Positions 54,602 through 64,000 of a stretch of 64,000 nt of DNA are shown in pieces. Within the stretch, counting starts at the first letter, position 1; every line of letters begins with the position of its first letter. The stretch lies in assembly GCF_001648895.1 (NCBI RefSeq), contig NZ_LXUF01000001.1, forward strand, positions 186,001 through 250,000. The letters are read 5' to 3'. The notes under the pieces were generated by a model. The model ran no database searches, was not told the DNA's origin, and was given only the letters and a program-made list of their open reading frames with translations. A program made the position numbers and the translations under genes. The DNA comes from Methylovorus sp. MM2. Its GTDB lineage: Bacteria > Pseudomonadota > Gammaproteobacteria > Burkholderiales > Methylophilaceae.

Positions 54602-55990
54602 CTACGACTGTTTATCCGTTATTTTATAGCGGCTTAACTTATACCAGAGTGAGCGCTCGCTGATGTCTAAAAGTCTCGCAGCCCGGCTTTTATTACCATC
54701 GGAGGATTTAAGTGCGGTCTCAATGAGCTTTTTCTCTAAAGTTTCAACTGCCAACGGTAGTGAAAAGTTGGTTTCTGGCGTCGAAGTACTCGTCAAGGGG
54801 TCGCTCTGTTGTAATGCATGTTCGGGTTCAGTATTATTGAATTCGAGCATTTCAACGGGCAAATGCTCAGTCGTGATTGTGCGGTTACTGCAGACGATGG
54901 CAGCGCGCTCAAGTACGTTTTCTAGTTCACGAACATTCCCTGGCCAAGGATACTGCTCTAAAGCTTCTATGGCTTGGGCGTTGATATTGATTTCACGGCG
55001 TTTAAGAATATGCCTGACCAACATGGCAATATCACCTGTCCGCTTTCTGAGTGGTGGCAAATCAATGCGAAATACGTTCAGGCGGTAGTAGAGGTCTTCG
55101 CGTAACTTTCCTTCTTTAATCGCCTCTAAAGGGTCACGGTTCGTCGCGGCAACAACGCGGATATTCACTGTAATCGGATGATTGCTGCCGAGGCGTTCGA
55201 TGACGCCTTCTTGTAAGGCACGTAGTAGTTTTGCCTGCAATGCGATTGGCATTTCGGTGATCTCATCGAGAAAGAGTGTGCCGCCATCCGCAAGCTCGAA
55301 TTTGCCGACCCGCTCTTTAACTGCACCAGTAAATGCACCGCGTTCATGCCCGAAAAGTTCAGACTCCAGTATGTCGACCGGAATAGCCGCACAATTAACT
55401 GCCACAAAAAGTGCGTTTTTTCTCGGAGAAAGATCATGGATGGCGTGCGCAACCAGCTCTTTTCCCGTACCTGTCTCACCTGCAATCAAGGCAGTTGCTT
55501 TTTCAGGGGCTACTTGCGCAATCAATTGATGCACTTTTTGAATAGCGGCACTTCCACCAATCAGGCTTTTTACATCGCGATTCGCTTCATCACGTAAGAA
55601 CTGATTTTCTATTTTAAGGCGTGTGATGGATAAAGCCTTTGTGATCGCGATCTCCAATGTTTCAAGATCAAAAGGGCGCAAGATGTAATCCGATGCGCCT
55701 AATTTCATCGCGGCTATCGCCGATGCGATCTCGCCCTGTGCTGTGACGATAATCACCGGTGTCTCGATAACCTCGTTGCGCATAGTTTCCAGCAGTTTCA
55801 GGCCATCCATCACTGGCATGTGCAGATCGCTGACGACCAAGTCAGCGCCACCCTGCCTTAATATATCAAGTGCTTCACGCCCATTTTGTGCCAAAACCGG
55901 TTGATATCCCGCCTGCCGCAGGCTGATTTCAAGCAGGCGGCGCATATTGGGCTCGTCATCCAGCGCTAATACGCGTTGTAATTTACTCAT
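54602..55990 (-). CDS. Sigma-54-dependent response regulator, NtrC family
   Basis: A 462-residue enhancer-binding protein. The receiver domain (residues 6-120) has phospho-Asp55 (VVSDLHMPVMDG). The AAA+ domain (about 140-375) has Walker A GETGTGKE, the sigma-54 contact loop GAFTGA, Walker B GGTLFLDEIT and the arginine-finger region. A Fis-type helix-turn-helix closes the protein (KSSDGNKSRAARLLDISERS). It should therefore activate sigma-54 promoters. Its ATG directly follows the kinase stop codon (TAAATG), so the two are translated together as a cognate pair. Likely targets include the divergent porin/PstS-like operon; no clear -24/-12 element was found by eye. Confidence 0.93.
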   Translation of the reverse strand: MSKLQRVLALDDEPNMRRLLEISLRQAGYQPVLAQNGREALDILRQGGADLVVSDLHMPVMDGLKLLETMRNEVIETPVIIVTAQGEIASAIAAMKLGASDYILRPFDLETLEIAITKALSITRLKIENQFLRDEANRDVKSLIGGSAAIQKVHQLIAQVAPEKATALIAGETGTGKELVAHAIHDLSPRKNALFVAVNCAAIPVDILESELFGHERGAFTGAVKERVGKFELADGGTLFLDEITEMPIALQAKLLRALQEGVIERLGSNHPITVNIRVVAATNRDPLEAIKEGKLREDLYYRLNVFRIDLPPLRKRTGDIAMLVRHILKRREININAQAIEALEQYPWPGNVRELENVLERAAIVCSNRTITTEHLPVEMLEFNNTEPEHALQQSDPLTSTSTPETNFSLPLAVETLEKKLIETALKSSDGNKSRAARLLDISERSLWYKLSRYKITDKQS

Positions 55991-57688
55991 TTATTCATGA
56001 CCTTCATGTGTATGATTTTGGGCCAGCATGGGCAATGTAATGCGGAATTCTGCGCCTTCCATTTTACTTGAGCTAACGTTGATCGTGCCATGGTGCGCGA
56101 GTACGATCTGCCGTGCAACAGCTAGCCCCAAGCCCACCCCACCTGCGCGTTGTGTGAAGAATGGATCGAATATCTGAGTACGTTGTTCTGGAGTGACCCC
56201 AGGCCCATTATCCGCAACAATAATCACAGCGCTCTCCATGGATTGCGCGATGCTAACAAGAATCTTGCCGTTTTCAGGGAGAATCTGGATCGCGTTCAAA
56301 ATGAGATTTAGCAGCACTTGGGTGATCTGTTCTGCATCGCATAGTGCAGAGATTTGCGCTGGGCTATCACAGGTGAGGCTGATATTCTTTTTCTGTGCTT
56401 GCATGCGTAGCATGGCGACAGATTGCTGGGCGATTTCGGAGAGATCGGTAGGTAATAGTTCTGGCGTGCGCGGGCGTGCTGAGTCGATCAAGGTGGAAAC
56501 CAGTTTATTCAAACGTTCTGTTTCATTGATGATGAATCCACAGACCTCTTTGCCTTCCTGACTCAGATTAGGCTCGCGTAACAGCACCTGTGCCGATGAC
56601 CTTAATATGCCTAGCGGTGTACGTACTTCATGGCTCATGGCAGCTGCCATCTCACCTGCAACTGCAAGCTTTGCTGCCCGCGTCAGGTTTTCTTTCGATA
56701 GCTCAAGGTCAGAGATCATCTTGTTGAAAGCTTGCGAAAGTTGATTGATCTCTTCCGGGCCACCTAGTTGGGGGGCTAGTTCGTTTTGCGTGCGCATAAA
56801 CCCGCTGGCAAATCGCGTGAGTTTTGCCAGCGGGTTGGTGATGGCGGTGGCAACAGGTACGGCAATCGCCATGGCTAGCAATACACTCAAGACCAATAAA
56901 CCGATGAAGATATATGCCATGTGGCGGACAGGCGTTAGCGCTTGGGCACGATTTTGGATGATGGAAACATGCCAGTTAAAACCTGAGAACCCTTGGTAGC
57001 CGTTAGAGACAGCATTTGCTGTGAGCTTTTTCGCTTGTAGCGTCTTTTCCCAGCGTGAGGTGCTGGATAACACATTGCCTTCTGCATCTATCAATGCTGA
57101 ACCGCCTCTGGCAGAGGCGGCCGATTCCAGTACGCGATGCACCTGCTCCCAATTAAATATGGCGACTAATGTGCCTGCCGACTCTCCGGTGATGAGGTCG
57201 GGAATATTGACCGAAATCGGGATGCGATCATATTGCAGCTTGGATAGCCGGATGTTGGTTTTGGATATATTCGTACTCAGCCATGGATCAAGAAGCCGTA
57301 TCTTCATGCCAATCTGATTCGGGTTGCTTGAGGCGACTACGATGCCTTGGGTATCGATGACATACAGCTCTCTATAGACCTCGCCATAGCTGATTTTCAG
57401 ATTATCCAGAAATTTGGAAAGCCGTTTATCAATGTCCCCTATCCTGACATCCTGCATCACTTCGAGATTGCTCCATGATGCGATATTCTGCATGCGCTCA
57501 AGCATCATACGGTCAATTTCATCTGAAGCGGCCGCCGCCTGTGATTCCATATATCGCTGGATCTCAGTCCTTAATGCATCACGTGCTTCATAAAATGCCA
57601 GACCTGTGATGAGCACCGATGGCAGTAACCCTGCCAGCAAAAATGCGCCGACCATGATGTGGTGTATAGGTAATGCTTTTTTGAGCAT
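55991..57688 (-). CDS. Sensor histidine kinase, partner of the NtrC-type regulator
   Basis: A 565-residue membrane kinase. One helix lies near residues 10-30; a large periplasmic sensor of Cache type (about 35-250) contains YGEVYRELYVIDTQGIVVAS and ALIDAEGNVLSST; the second helix is about 258-280. Then come HAMP (about 280-335), HisKA with His353 (MSHEVRTPLGILR), and HATPase_c with NLILNAIQILPENG, VADNGPGVTPE and GVGLGLAVARQI. All catalytic boxes are intact. Cache sensors usually bind small organic ligands. It is divergent from the outer-membrane protein and PstS-like genes, whose products may provide or concern its signal. Confidence 0.92.
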   Translation of the reverse strand: MLKKALPIHHIMVGAFLLAGLLPSVLITGLAFYEARDALRTEIQRYMESQAAAASDEIDRMMLERMQNIASWSNLEVMQDVRIGDIDKRLSKFLDNLKISYGEVYRELYVIDTQGIVVASSNPNQIGMKIRLLDPWLSTNISKTNIRLSKLQYDRIPISVNIPDLITGESAGTLVAIFNWEQVHRVLESAASARGGSALIDAEGNVLSSTSRWEKTLQAKKLTANAVSNGYQGFSGFNWHVSIIQNRAQALTPVRHMAYIFIGLLVLSVLLAMAIAVPVATAITNPLAKLTRFASGFMRTQNELAPQLGGPEEINQLSQAFNKMISDLELSKENLTRAAKLAVAGEMAAAMSHEVRTPLGILRSSAQVLLREPNLSQEGKEVCGFIINETERLNKLVSTLIDSARPRTPELLPTDLSEIAQQSVAMLRMQAQKKNISLTCDSPAQISALCDAEQITQVLLNLILNAIQILPENGKILVSIAQSMESAVIIVADNGPGVTPEQRTQIFDPFFTQRAGGVGLGLAVARQIVLAHHGTINVSSSKMEGAEFRITLPMLAQNHTHEGHE

Positions 57689-57795
57689 GTGCTTCAGCAG
57701 AAAAGGAGAAAAGAATTTAAGTTGGGCATTGTTTTAATCACTGCGCTACCATACGCAAAACTGTAAGTTCTGTAATTATCAGGCAGGATTTGAAA

Positions 57796-58797
57796 ATGCA
57801 AACAATATTGAGAACCACCTGGTTGATAATCAGTGTAGCTGTCGGATTAGCCATCTGCAAGCCAGTATTCGCCGGTGAAGAAACGGGCACACTATTGGAT
57901 GGTTTCAAGCTCGGCGGATACAGCAGTGCCGGTGTCAACCTGCATCCTAATGGCGATTTGGACGGTGCCCTGAATGAAGCCAGCCTGTTTATCAGTTGGG
58001 AAGGCAATAGTCGCCTGCGTTTTTTCTCTGAGATTGAAGTAGAGCGTCCGCTGCAGTGGGGACCCGGTGAGACGCTGACGAGTAAAGACGCGTTCATCGA
58101 TATTGAGCGTTTATATCTCGACTACAACGTCTCTGAAAAAATTAACGTACGTGGGGGACGTTTTCTTACCCCTGCCGGTCAGTGGAACGTTAAGCATGCG
58201 GCACCGTTGGTCTGGACATCGTCCCGGCCGTTGGTCACCAGCCGACTTTTCCCTGAATCCATCAATGGCATCATGATCTATGGTGCTACCCCACTGGATA
58301 ACAAAGCGTTCGAGTACACGTTCTATATAGATACCTTACAGCAGGATAGCCGCGACAAATATGCGATCTCCTATAAAGATGCAAAAGGGATGCGACTCGC
58401 GGTTACAGGCAAGATCAACGTAGGCTTTTCCTTACTCGATATCAGCGAGGCTGAGGTGGGCGGAGAGCGTTACCGTATGTTCGGTCTGGATTTCATGACC
58501 AAACGTAACGGTTGGGAATTCAGTGGCGAAGCGATGCAACGCTATACCACCGGTGGTGCTGATGGCGGTAGTGGTGCCTATCTTCAAGGTGTTGCGCCGC
58601 TTGGCAATAACTGGTTTGCCGTTTCGCGGGTTGAGAATTTCAAGCGCCCACTGGAGGGTTCCAGCGAGCGGTGGTTGATCGGTACGGCTTGGAAGATGAC
58701 AGCCAATAAGACGATCAAAATAGAATATGTCGGCGGTGATAAAGAGCGATTTGAATCACCTAAAGGCTTATTGGCATCCTTTGCGATCCTGTTTTGA
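57796..58797 (+). CDS. Outer-membrane beta-barrel protein (porin-like)
   Basis: An exported protein of about 333 residues. The signal peptide ends around VFA, then come alternating strands with aromatic girdles: FKLGGYSSAGVNL, LFISWEGNSRLRFFSEIEVE, IERLYLDYNV, NVRGGRFLTPAGQW, and a C-terminal Phe (LLASFAILF). The FLTPAGQWNV region recalls the inner loop of phosphate- or organic-anion-selective porins. AGGA sits before the ATG at 57796; a TTG at 57790 is less likely. Its last four bases overlap the next gene (ATGA), so it is coupled to the PstS-like protein. Divergent from the sigma-54 two-component pair, which probably controls it. Confidence 0.78.
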   Translation: MQTILRTTWLIISVAVGLAICKPVFAGEETGTLLDGFKLGGYSSAGVNLHPNGDLDGALNEASLFISWEGNSRLRFFSEIEVERPLQWGPGETLTSKDAFIDIERLYLDYNVSEKINVRGGRFLTPAGQWNVKHAAPLVWTSSRPLVTSRLFPESINGIMIYGATPLDNKAFEYTFYIDTLQQDSRDKYAISYKDAKGMRLAVTGKINVGFSLLDISEAEVGGERYRMFGLDFMTKRNGWEFSGEAMQRYTTGGADGGSGAYLQGVAPLGNNWFAVSRVENFKRPLEGSSERWLIGTAWKMTANKTIKIEYVGGDKERFESPKGLLASFAILF

Positions 58798-59270
58798 TGC
58801 GTAAGTTGATTATCCTGATGGTTGTTGTGCTTGTATGGCCCGTTGTCGTGCCAGCAGCGGATAACAATGTCATTGCGATCATCGTGCAGCGTAACCAGGT
58901 GACGCATCAAATGGATACTGCCGAATTGGCACTGATCTTCTGGCGTAAAAAGCTCTATTGGGTTGATAGCAAACCGATACAAGCCGTAAACCTTGCGACT
59001 GATAACCCTATTCGCCGACAATTCTCACAAAAGATATTAGGCGGTCTGCCAGAAAGTCAGACTGACTATTGGAACACCATGTACTTCCATGGTGTCTCGC
59101 CGCCGCACGTGGTCACCTCGCAAGAGGGTATGCTGCGTTTTGTCACAGAAACAGCAGGTGCAATCGGTTACATTGATGCGTGCAAAATGGATGATCGTAT
59201 CAAGACAGTTGCGTGGTTGACAGCAAACGGCACAGTGACAACTAGCCAGCCGGCACTTGATTGTAACTAG
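58794..59270 (+). CDS. Small PstS-like periplasmic substrate-binding protein
   Basis: A 158-residue exported protein. The signal peptide (MRKLIILMVVVLVWPVVVPA) is followed by a short version of the PstS fold: NNVIAIIVQRNQVTHQMDTA, ELALIFWRKKLYWVDSKPIQ, RRQFSQKILGGLPESQTDYW, and the GMLRFVTETAGAIGYID motif that closes the anion site in PstS. Full PstS has about 320 residues; this is about half, so it matches the family of short PstS-like proteins that lack a transporter. No pstCAB genes are nearby. Coupled by a 4-base overlap to the porin-like gene. Confidence 0.8.
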   Translation: MMRKLIILMVVVLVWPVVVPAADNNVIAIIVQRNQVTHQMDTAELALIFWRKKLYWVDSKPIQAVNLATDNPIRRQFSQKILGGLPESQTDYWNTMYFHGVSPPHVVTSQEGMLRFVTETAGAIGYIDACKMDDRIKTVAWLTANGTVTTSQPALDCN

Positions 59271-59351
59271 CCCTGAGAGACCCTCTAACAAGCTGAAAAA
59301 TAGCGATTAAACTTGCTTTTATTGCCTTTTTCGCGTAATTTTGAGCCCATT

Positions 59352-59445
59352 GCTAGGGGTCTGCTGCATCGGTTAAAACGGTGTGCGCAGTGAGAAAAAC
59401 CCTTTGAACCTGATGCGGGTGATGCCGCCGTAGGAAAGCACGTAT
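59352..59445 (+). ncRNA. TPP riboswitch (THI element)
   Basis: Upstream of thiC, the conserved blocks of the thiamine pyrophosphate riboswitch are visible in order: CTAGGGGT, GCGCAGTGAGAA, ACCCTTTGAACCTGATGCGG and GCCGCCGTAGGAAAGCA. The GGGGT and ACCCT blocks pair to close the helix. The switch ends about 65 bases before the start codon. Confidence 0.95.
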
Positions 59446-59481
59446 GTTCCCATCCCGCATGGCGAGCTGGTGCCTCCTTGA

Positions 59482-61395
<1,914 letters not shown>

Positions 61396-61418
61396 TTTGA
61401 GCTACTTTTAATATTCCG

Positions 61419-61450
61419 GACAGCCAGCCTTGTGTTGGCTGTTTTCTTTT
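61419..61450 (+). terminator. Intrinsic terminator of thiC
   Basis: ACAGCCA / TGGCTGT around a nine-base loop, then TTTTCTTTT, 24 bases after the thiC stop. Confidence 0.8.
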
Positions 61451-61470
61451 CCGCTAAAGCTATAAAAAAT

Positions 61471-62193
61471 ATGACCTCGCAACTAATCAAATCCTTTTTC
61501 TTCATGATCAGTTTGAATTGGGCATATGCTCAAGCTGAACCAAGTTTTCCCTTGGTATCTAACATCGCCGCTGTCTGGAATCTTTCAGCCCAGCCTTGTA
61601 ATGGTGATATTGGGAGCATGATGGATCGCAGTCCAGACCAAGCCAAAATTCAGAAAGAAAAAGTATTATCCTTTCCTTCCACTGGATTCAATATTCGCGT
61701 ATTCCAGCATCCCGATATAACAAACTCATACTTAAAGATATTCCTGAGTGATCGATCCAGAGGTGTTGTAGACAATTACTTTTTGATCTCTTCAGAAGAT
61801 CTATCTCCGCCCGTGGCTGCGATCGTGCTTACTGAGCTTCCTTCTCAATTCGATAATTCGGATAAAGTTTTTTCTGCTGTAGAAACGCTTGAAGGTCGAC
61901 TTTCAGGAGATGCTCCAAAATTCGAGAAGATCAAAGGGCCGTATGGAGATGCATTACAAATGATTACGCTTAATCGTTTGAGCTCTCAATGTTTTCCTAC
62001 AGCAAAGTTTTTAATTGGGTCAGATCCTGAAGATCGCACTATAGGTATAAGCAGGTTCGTGTTTACACAGGGAAGGTTAGTAGAGTTCTCTTTGATCTTA
62101 AGATTAAAGCGTGAAATAAATGATGAGAGCGCGAGAGTCTATGCTTCCCATATTATGGATGGGTTTTGGAAATCCTTTTTTCTAAAATATTAA
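61471..62193 (+). CDS. Periplasmic hypothetical protein
   Basis: An exported protein of about 240 residues that I do not recognise. The signal peptide (MTSQLIKSFFFMISLNWAYA) is followed by a soluble alpha/beta mature region with two cysteines (AQPCNGD, SSQCFPTA) and a C-terminal helix SARVYASHIMDGFWKSFF. The frame is open from a TTG at 61432, but that lies inside the thiC terminator, so the ATG at 61471, which starts the signal peptide, is chosen. The next gene, 185 bases on, also encodes a small exported protein. Confidence 0.65.
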   Translation: MTSQLIKSFFFMISLNWAYAQAEPSFPLVSNIAAVWNLSAQPCNGDIGSMMDRSPDQAKIQKEKVLSFPSTGFNIRVFQHPDITNSYLKIFLSDRSRGVVDNYFLISSEDLSPPVAAIVLTELPSQFDNSDKVFSAVETLEGRLSGDAPKFEKIKGPYGDALQMITLNRLSSQCFPTAKFLIGSDPEDRTIGISRFVFTQGRLVEFSLILRLKREINDESARVYASHIMDGFWKSFFLKY

Positions 62194-62378
62194 GAATACC
62201 ATTTCGAAACACTCACTGTATCTACTTGGTAATCTCCTTATTTTCTGTACTTGCAAACCATTGAAATCATTAGGCTGCACTAATAAATACCCTCATAGCA
62301 TTTAGAAGCGTTTTATTTCAATATTCTTACTCTAAATTACATCAACGCTATGCTTTGATAGCACTAAAGGGAGTAAAA

Positions 62379-62861
62379 ATGAGGTTTATATTATTAGTTT
62401 CAATGCTTGTGCTCGCCCATATGGCCTTCGCTGAAGACAAAATCGAGCGAATGTCTTTTGATAAGATGCAATCATTTCGTCCTGATCAAGTGAAATGGAA
62501 TGATGAACTTATCCTTCCCAAAGGAGCTAAAAGCTCATTACTCATAGGCGATCCGACCAAGGCTGGAGTTTTTATTGTATGGCTCAAGTTTCCACCTAAC
62601 TATCCTATCCCTGCGCACACCCATCCTTTTACAGAAGTAATCACCGTACTAAAGGGAAAGCTTGGAAATGGAATGGGTAAGACTTTTGATGCTAAACATG
62701 GCGAAGTGTTGAATCAAGGAGAAAGTTTTGTTCTGCCAGCCGGCCACTCACATTACGTGTGGACGACTGATGAAGAAACCATTGTCGAACTTATCGCCAC
62801 GGGGCCATGGGATATCACTTATATAAACCCTGCTGATGACCCAAGGATTAAGAAGAAATAA
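62379..62861 (+). CDS. Periplasmic cupin-domain protein
   Basis: A 160-residue exported protein. The signal peptide (MRFILLVSMLVLAHMAFA) is followed by a single cupin barrel with both motifs: PIPAHTHPFTEVITVLKGKL (two His and the Glu of motif 1) and LPAGHSHYVW (His of motif 2), so a metal site is likely. Enzymatic or sensing role unknown. The ATG at 62379 has AAAGGGAG at ideal spacing and starts the signal peptide; an in-frame TTG at 62355 is rejected. Confidence 0.85.
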   Translation: MRFILLVSMLVLAHMAFAEDKIERMSFDKMQSFRPDQVKWNDELILPKGAKSSLLIGDPTKAGVFIVWLKFPPNYPIPAHTHPFTEVITVLKGKLGNGMGKTFDAKHGEVLNQGESFVLPAGHSHYVWTTDEETIVELIATGPWDITYINPADDPRIKKK

Positions 62862-63491
62862 TAGACTCTTTCGGGCGGCTATATCTAAATAGTTGTCCTA
62901 TTCATCATTTACGTTTAAGGGATGACGAATTTATCCAATGTGCTCAAAGCAGTAAGGGTAGACCAGAATCTAAAAACTGCTTGGTTTATTGAGGAATCTG
63001 CAAAAGCAGTGGCTAAATTTAATAGTAGCGGGGGTGTGGTTTTAGGATCAATCTAAAACCTAGTAGGGCTGCTTGTATCATTCTTGGGCTCTGGATAATA
63101 TTCATTCATCCAACGAAATGTATATTGCTTCTAGCTGTTTTTAATTGAGGCAATTTCCCTACGAAAGTGCAATTCTCTTCATAGGCTATTGGAAGCTTTT
63201 CAAGCCTTTTCTCTGATTAATGTTTCTTGCCTTAAAACAAATTTCTCAATCTTCTTAATTTGTCCATGAAGTCGAGCTCTTTTATTAATAAGCCACTTTG
63301 AGGAGTGCGGGGTTACAATTCTGACCATCTCTTAATTTATATAAATTGGGGGAGTATTTCTTGGGTAACAGCTAATACATAGCGTTTTCCGCTGAATGAT
63401 TCGTAGGATGCTGCTGTCCAATTTGCATCTTATGCATTCCGGCAGGGCAAAAGAAATATCGGTAGAATGGCACAATTACAAGGAAACACTT
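62862..63491. other. Long intergenic region with one doubtful short frame
   Basis: About 630 bases, AT-rich. One short frame at 62922-63056 would encode 44 residues (MTNLSNVLKAVRVDQNLKTA, ending GVVLGSI) but its AAGGG lies too close to the ATG for normal initiation; it could be a small gene or a relic. The rest shows no tRNA or clear hairpin terminator; the promoter of the pseudouridine synthase gene should lie near the end. Confidence 0.4.
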
Positions 63492-64000
63492 TTGGCTACG
63501 ATTAAATTAAATACTAAACCGGTGACGGCTGATAAGACTTCGCGCAAGCCCGTCAGACCATTGGACCCCAATAAGCGTACGCGCACCTCTGCGCCAGCGC
63601 CTAAGCCATTTTCAGATGAAGTCGCTAATCCGACTATTGCTACAGCTCCCGCAACTGAACAAAAACCTGTTGTCCAGAAGAGCCAAAGTCAGCGCCAGCG
63701 TAATCATCGGCATGATGGAACATTACGTGAGTCTGATGCAAAGCCTCATCTGATTCGCGATGAAACTGGTCGCGATACACCGCGCCGTGGCGGCAAAACG
63801 CGTGATGGTTTCGAGGCCGGTAATTTCAATCGTGATAGGGCGACCAACCCTATGTTCGCGCCTAAGCCCCTGCCTACGAACCCTGATCAGCCAAGATTAT
63901 CTAAACGGATGACAGAGCTAGGTTTGTGTTCACGCCGTGAAGCGGATGAATGGATTTCGAATGGTTGGGTGAGTGTAGATGGCGTTGTAGTCGATGTGCT
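63492..64000 (+). CDS. Pseudouridine synthase, RsuA/RluB/RluF family (5' part, runs off window)
   Basis: The first 169 codons of a larger gene cut by the window end. The start is a TTG at 63492 with AAGGAA upstream, giving MATIKLNTKPVTADKTSRKP. Residues 1-132 are a disordered, basic, Pro/Arg/Gln-rich extension (RNHRHDG, RGGKTRDG) as found in many betaproteobacterial members. An S4 RNA-binding domain begins about residue 134 (RLSKRMTELGLCSRREADEW, then GWVSVDGVVVDVL). The catalytic domain lies beyond the window. The exact rRNA target cannot be decided from this part. Confidence 0.85.
   Translation, partial: MATIKLNTKPVTADKTSRKPVRPLDPNKRTRTSAPAPKPFSDEVANPTIATAPATEQKPVVQKSQSQRQRNHRHDGTLRESDAKPHLIRDETGRDTPRRGGKTRDGFEAGNFNRDRATNPMFAPKPLPTNPDQPRLSKRMTELGLCSRREADEWISNGWVSVDGVVVDV

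Overview
The window looks like chromosome from a methylotrophic betaproteobacterium, most likely Methylophilaceae (Methylotenera-like). The evidence is a lanthanide-type PQQ methanol dehydrogenase (XoxF) next to a cytochrome cL-like gene, a split adenosylcobalamin-dependent ribonucleotide reductase (nrdJa/nrdJb), a PEP-CTERM exported protein, and a generally betaproteobacterial set of housekeeping genes. The genus is inferred from gene content only.

Layout. 0-4 kb: a CNNM/CorC-type membrane protein, HU, a PsiF-repeat protein, a small unknown and a PEP-CTERM protein. 4-10.2 kb: a three-gene signalling cassette of periplasmic solute-binding protein, 1406-residue hybrid histidine kinase and REC-HD-GYP phosphodiesterase. 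10.4-12 kb: an Old Yellow Enzyme gene divergent from a one-cysteine ArsR regulator, with a GTTCGA-N6-TCGAAC palindrome between them. 12.2-16.4 kb: psd, then cytochrome c, a small secreted protein and xoxF, then a lysine-rich ribbon-helix-helix-like protein. 16.7-30 kb: three membrane or cytosolic GGDEF-EAL proteins among ung, an unusual tRNA-Cys, a thioredoxin-like protein, a beta-barrel, AI-2E, YihY and Nramp-like transporters. 30.3 kb: a hemerythrin-like protein.

31-44.4 kb is the accessory part: a 3267-residue RTX protein with an N-terminal lipase motif, a secreted propeller-like protein and a lipoprotein with Asp at +2, all on the minus strand, then a relic of a filamentous-haemagglutinin/CdiA-type gene. 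This block is bracketed by clusters of a short motif (GTTTCA-N2-TTATGC) in opposite orientations, which suggests an inserted segment or decayed insertion-sequence ends.

44.4-64 kb returns to core genes: nrdJb/nrdJa with a candidate NrdR box pair, waaA, rhomboid protease, a TPR membrane protein, an isochorismatase-like hydrolase, a TolC-family protein and pcm. A sigma-54 two-component pair is divergent from an outer-membrane protein plus PstS-like protein operon. Then come a TPP riboswitch with thiC, a periplasmic unknown, a cupin, and the 5' part of an RsuA/RluB-type pseudouridine synthase that runs off the window.

The strongest unusual signals are: (1) a tRNA-Cys(GCA) in which the near-invariant G19-C56 tertiary pair is replaced by A19-U56; (2) the RTX lipase / lipoprotein locus, which could be a type I-secreted lipase toxin with its own protection proteins; (3) the motif clusters that bracket it; and (4) regulatory palindromes next to ArsR, RHH and nrdJ genes.
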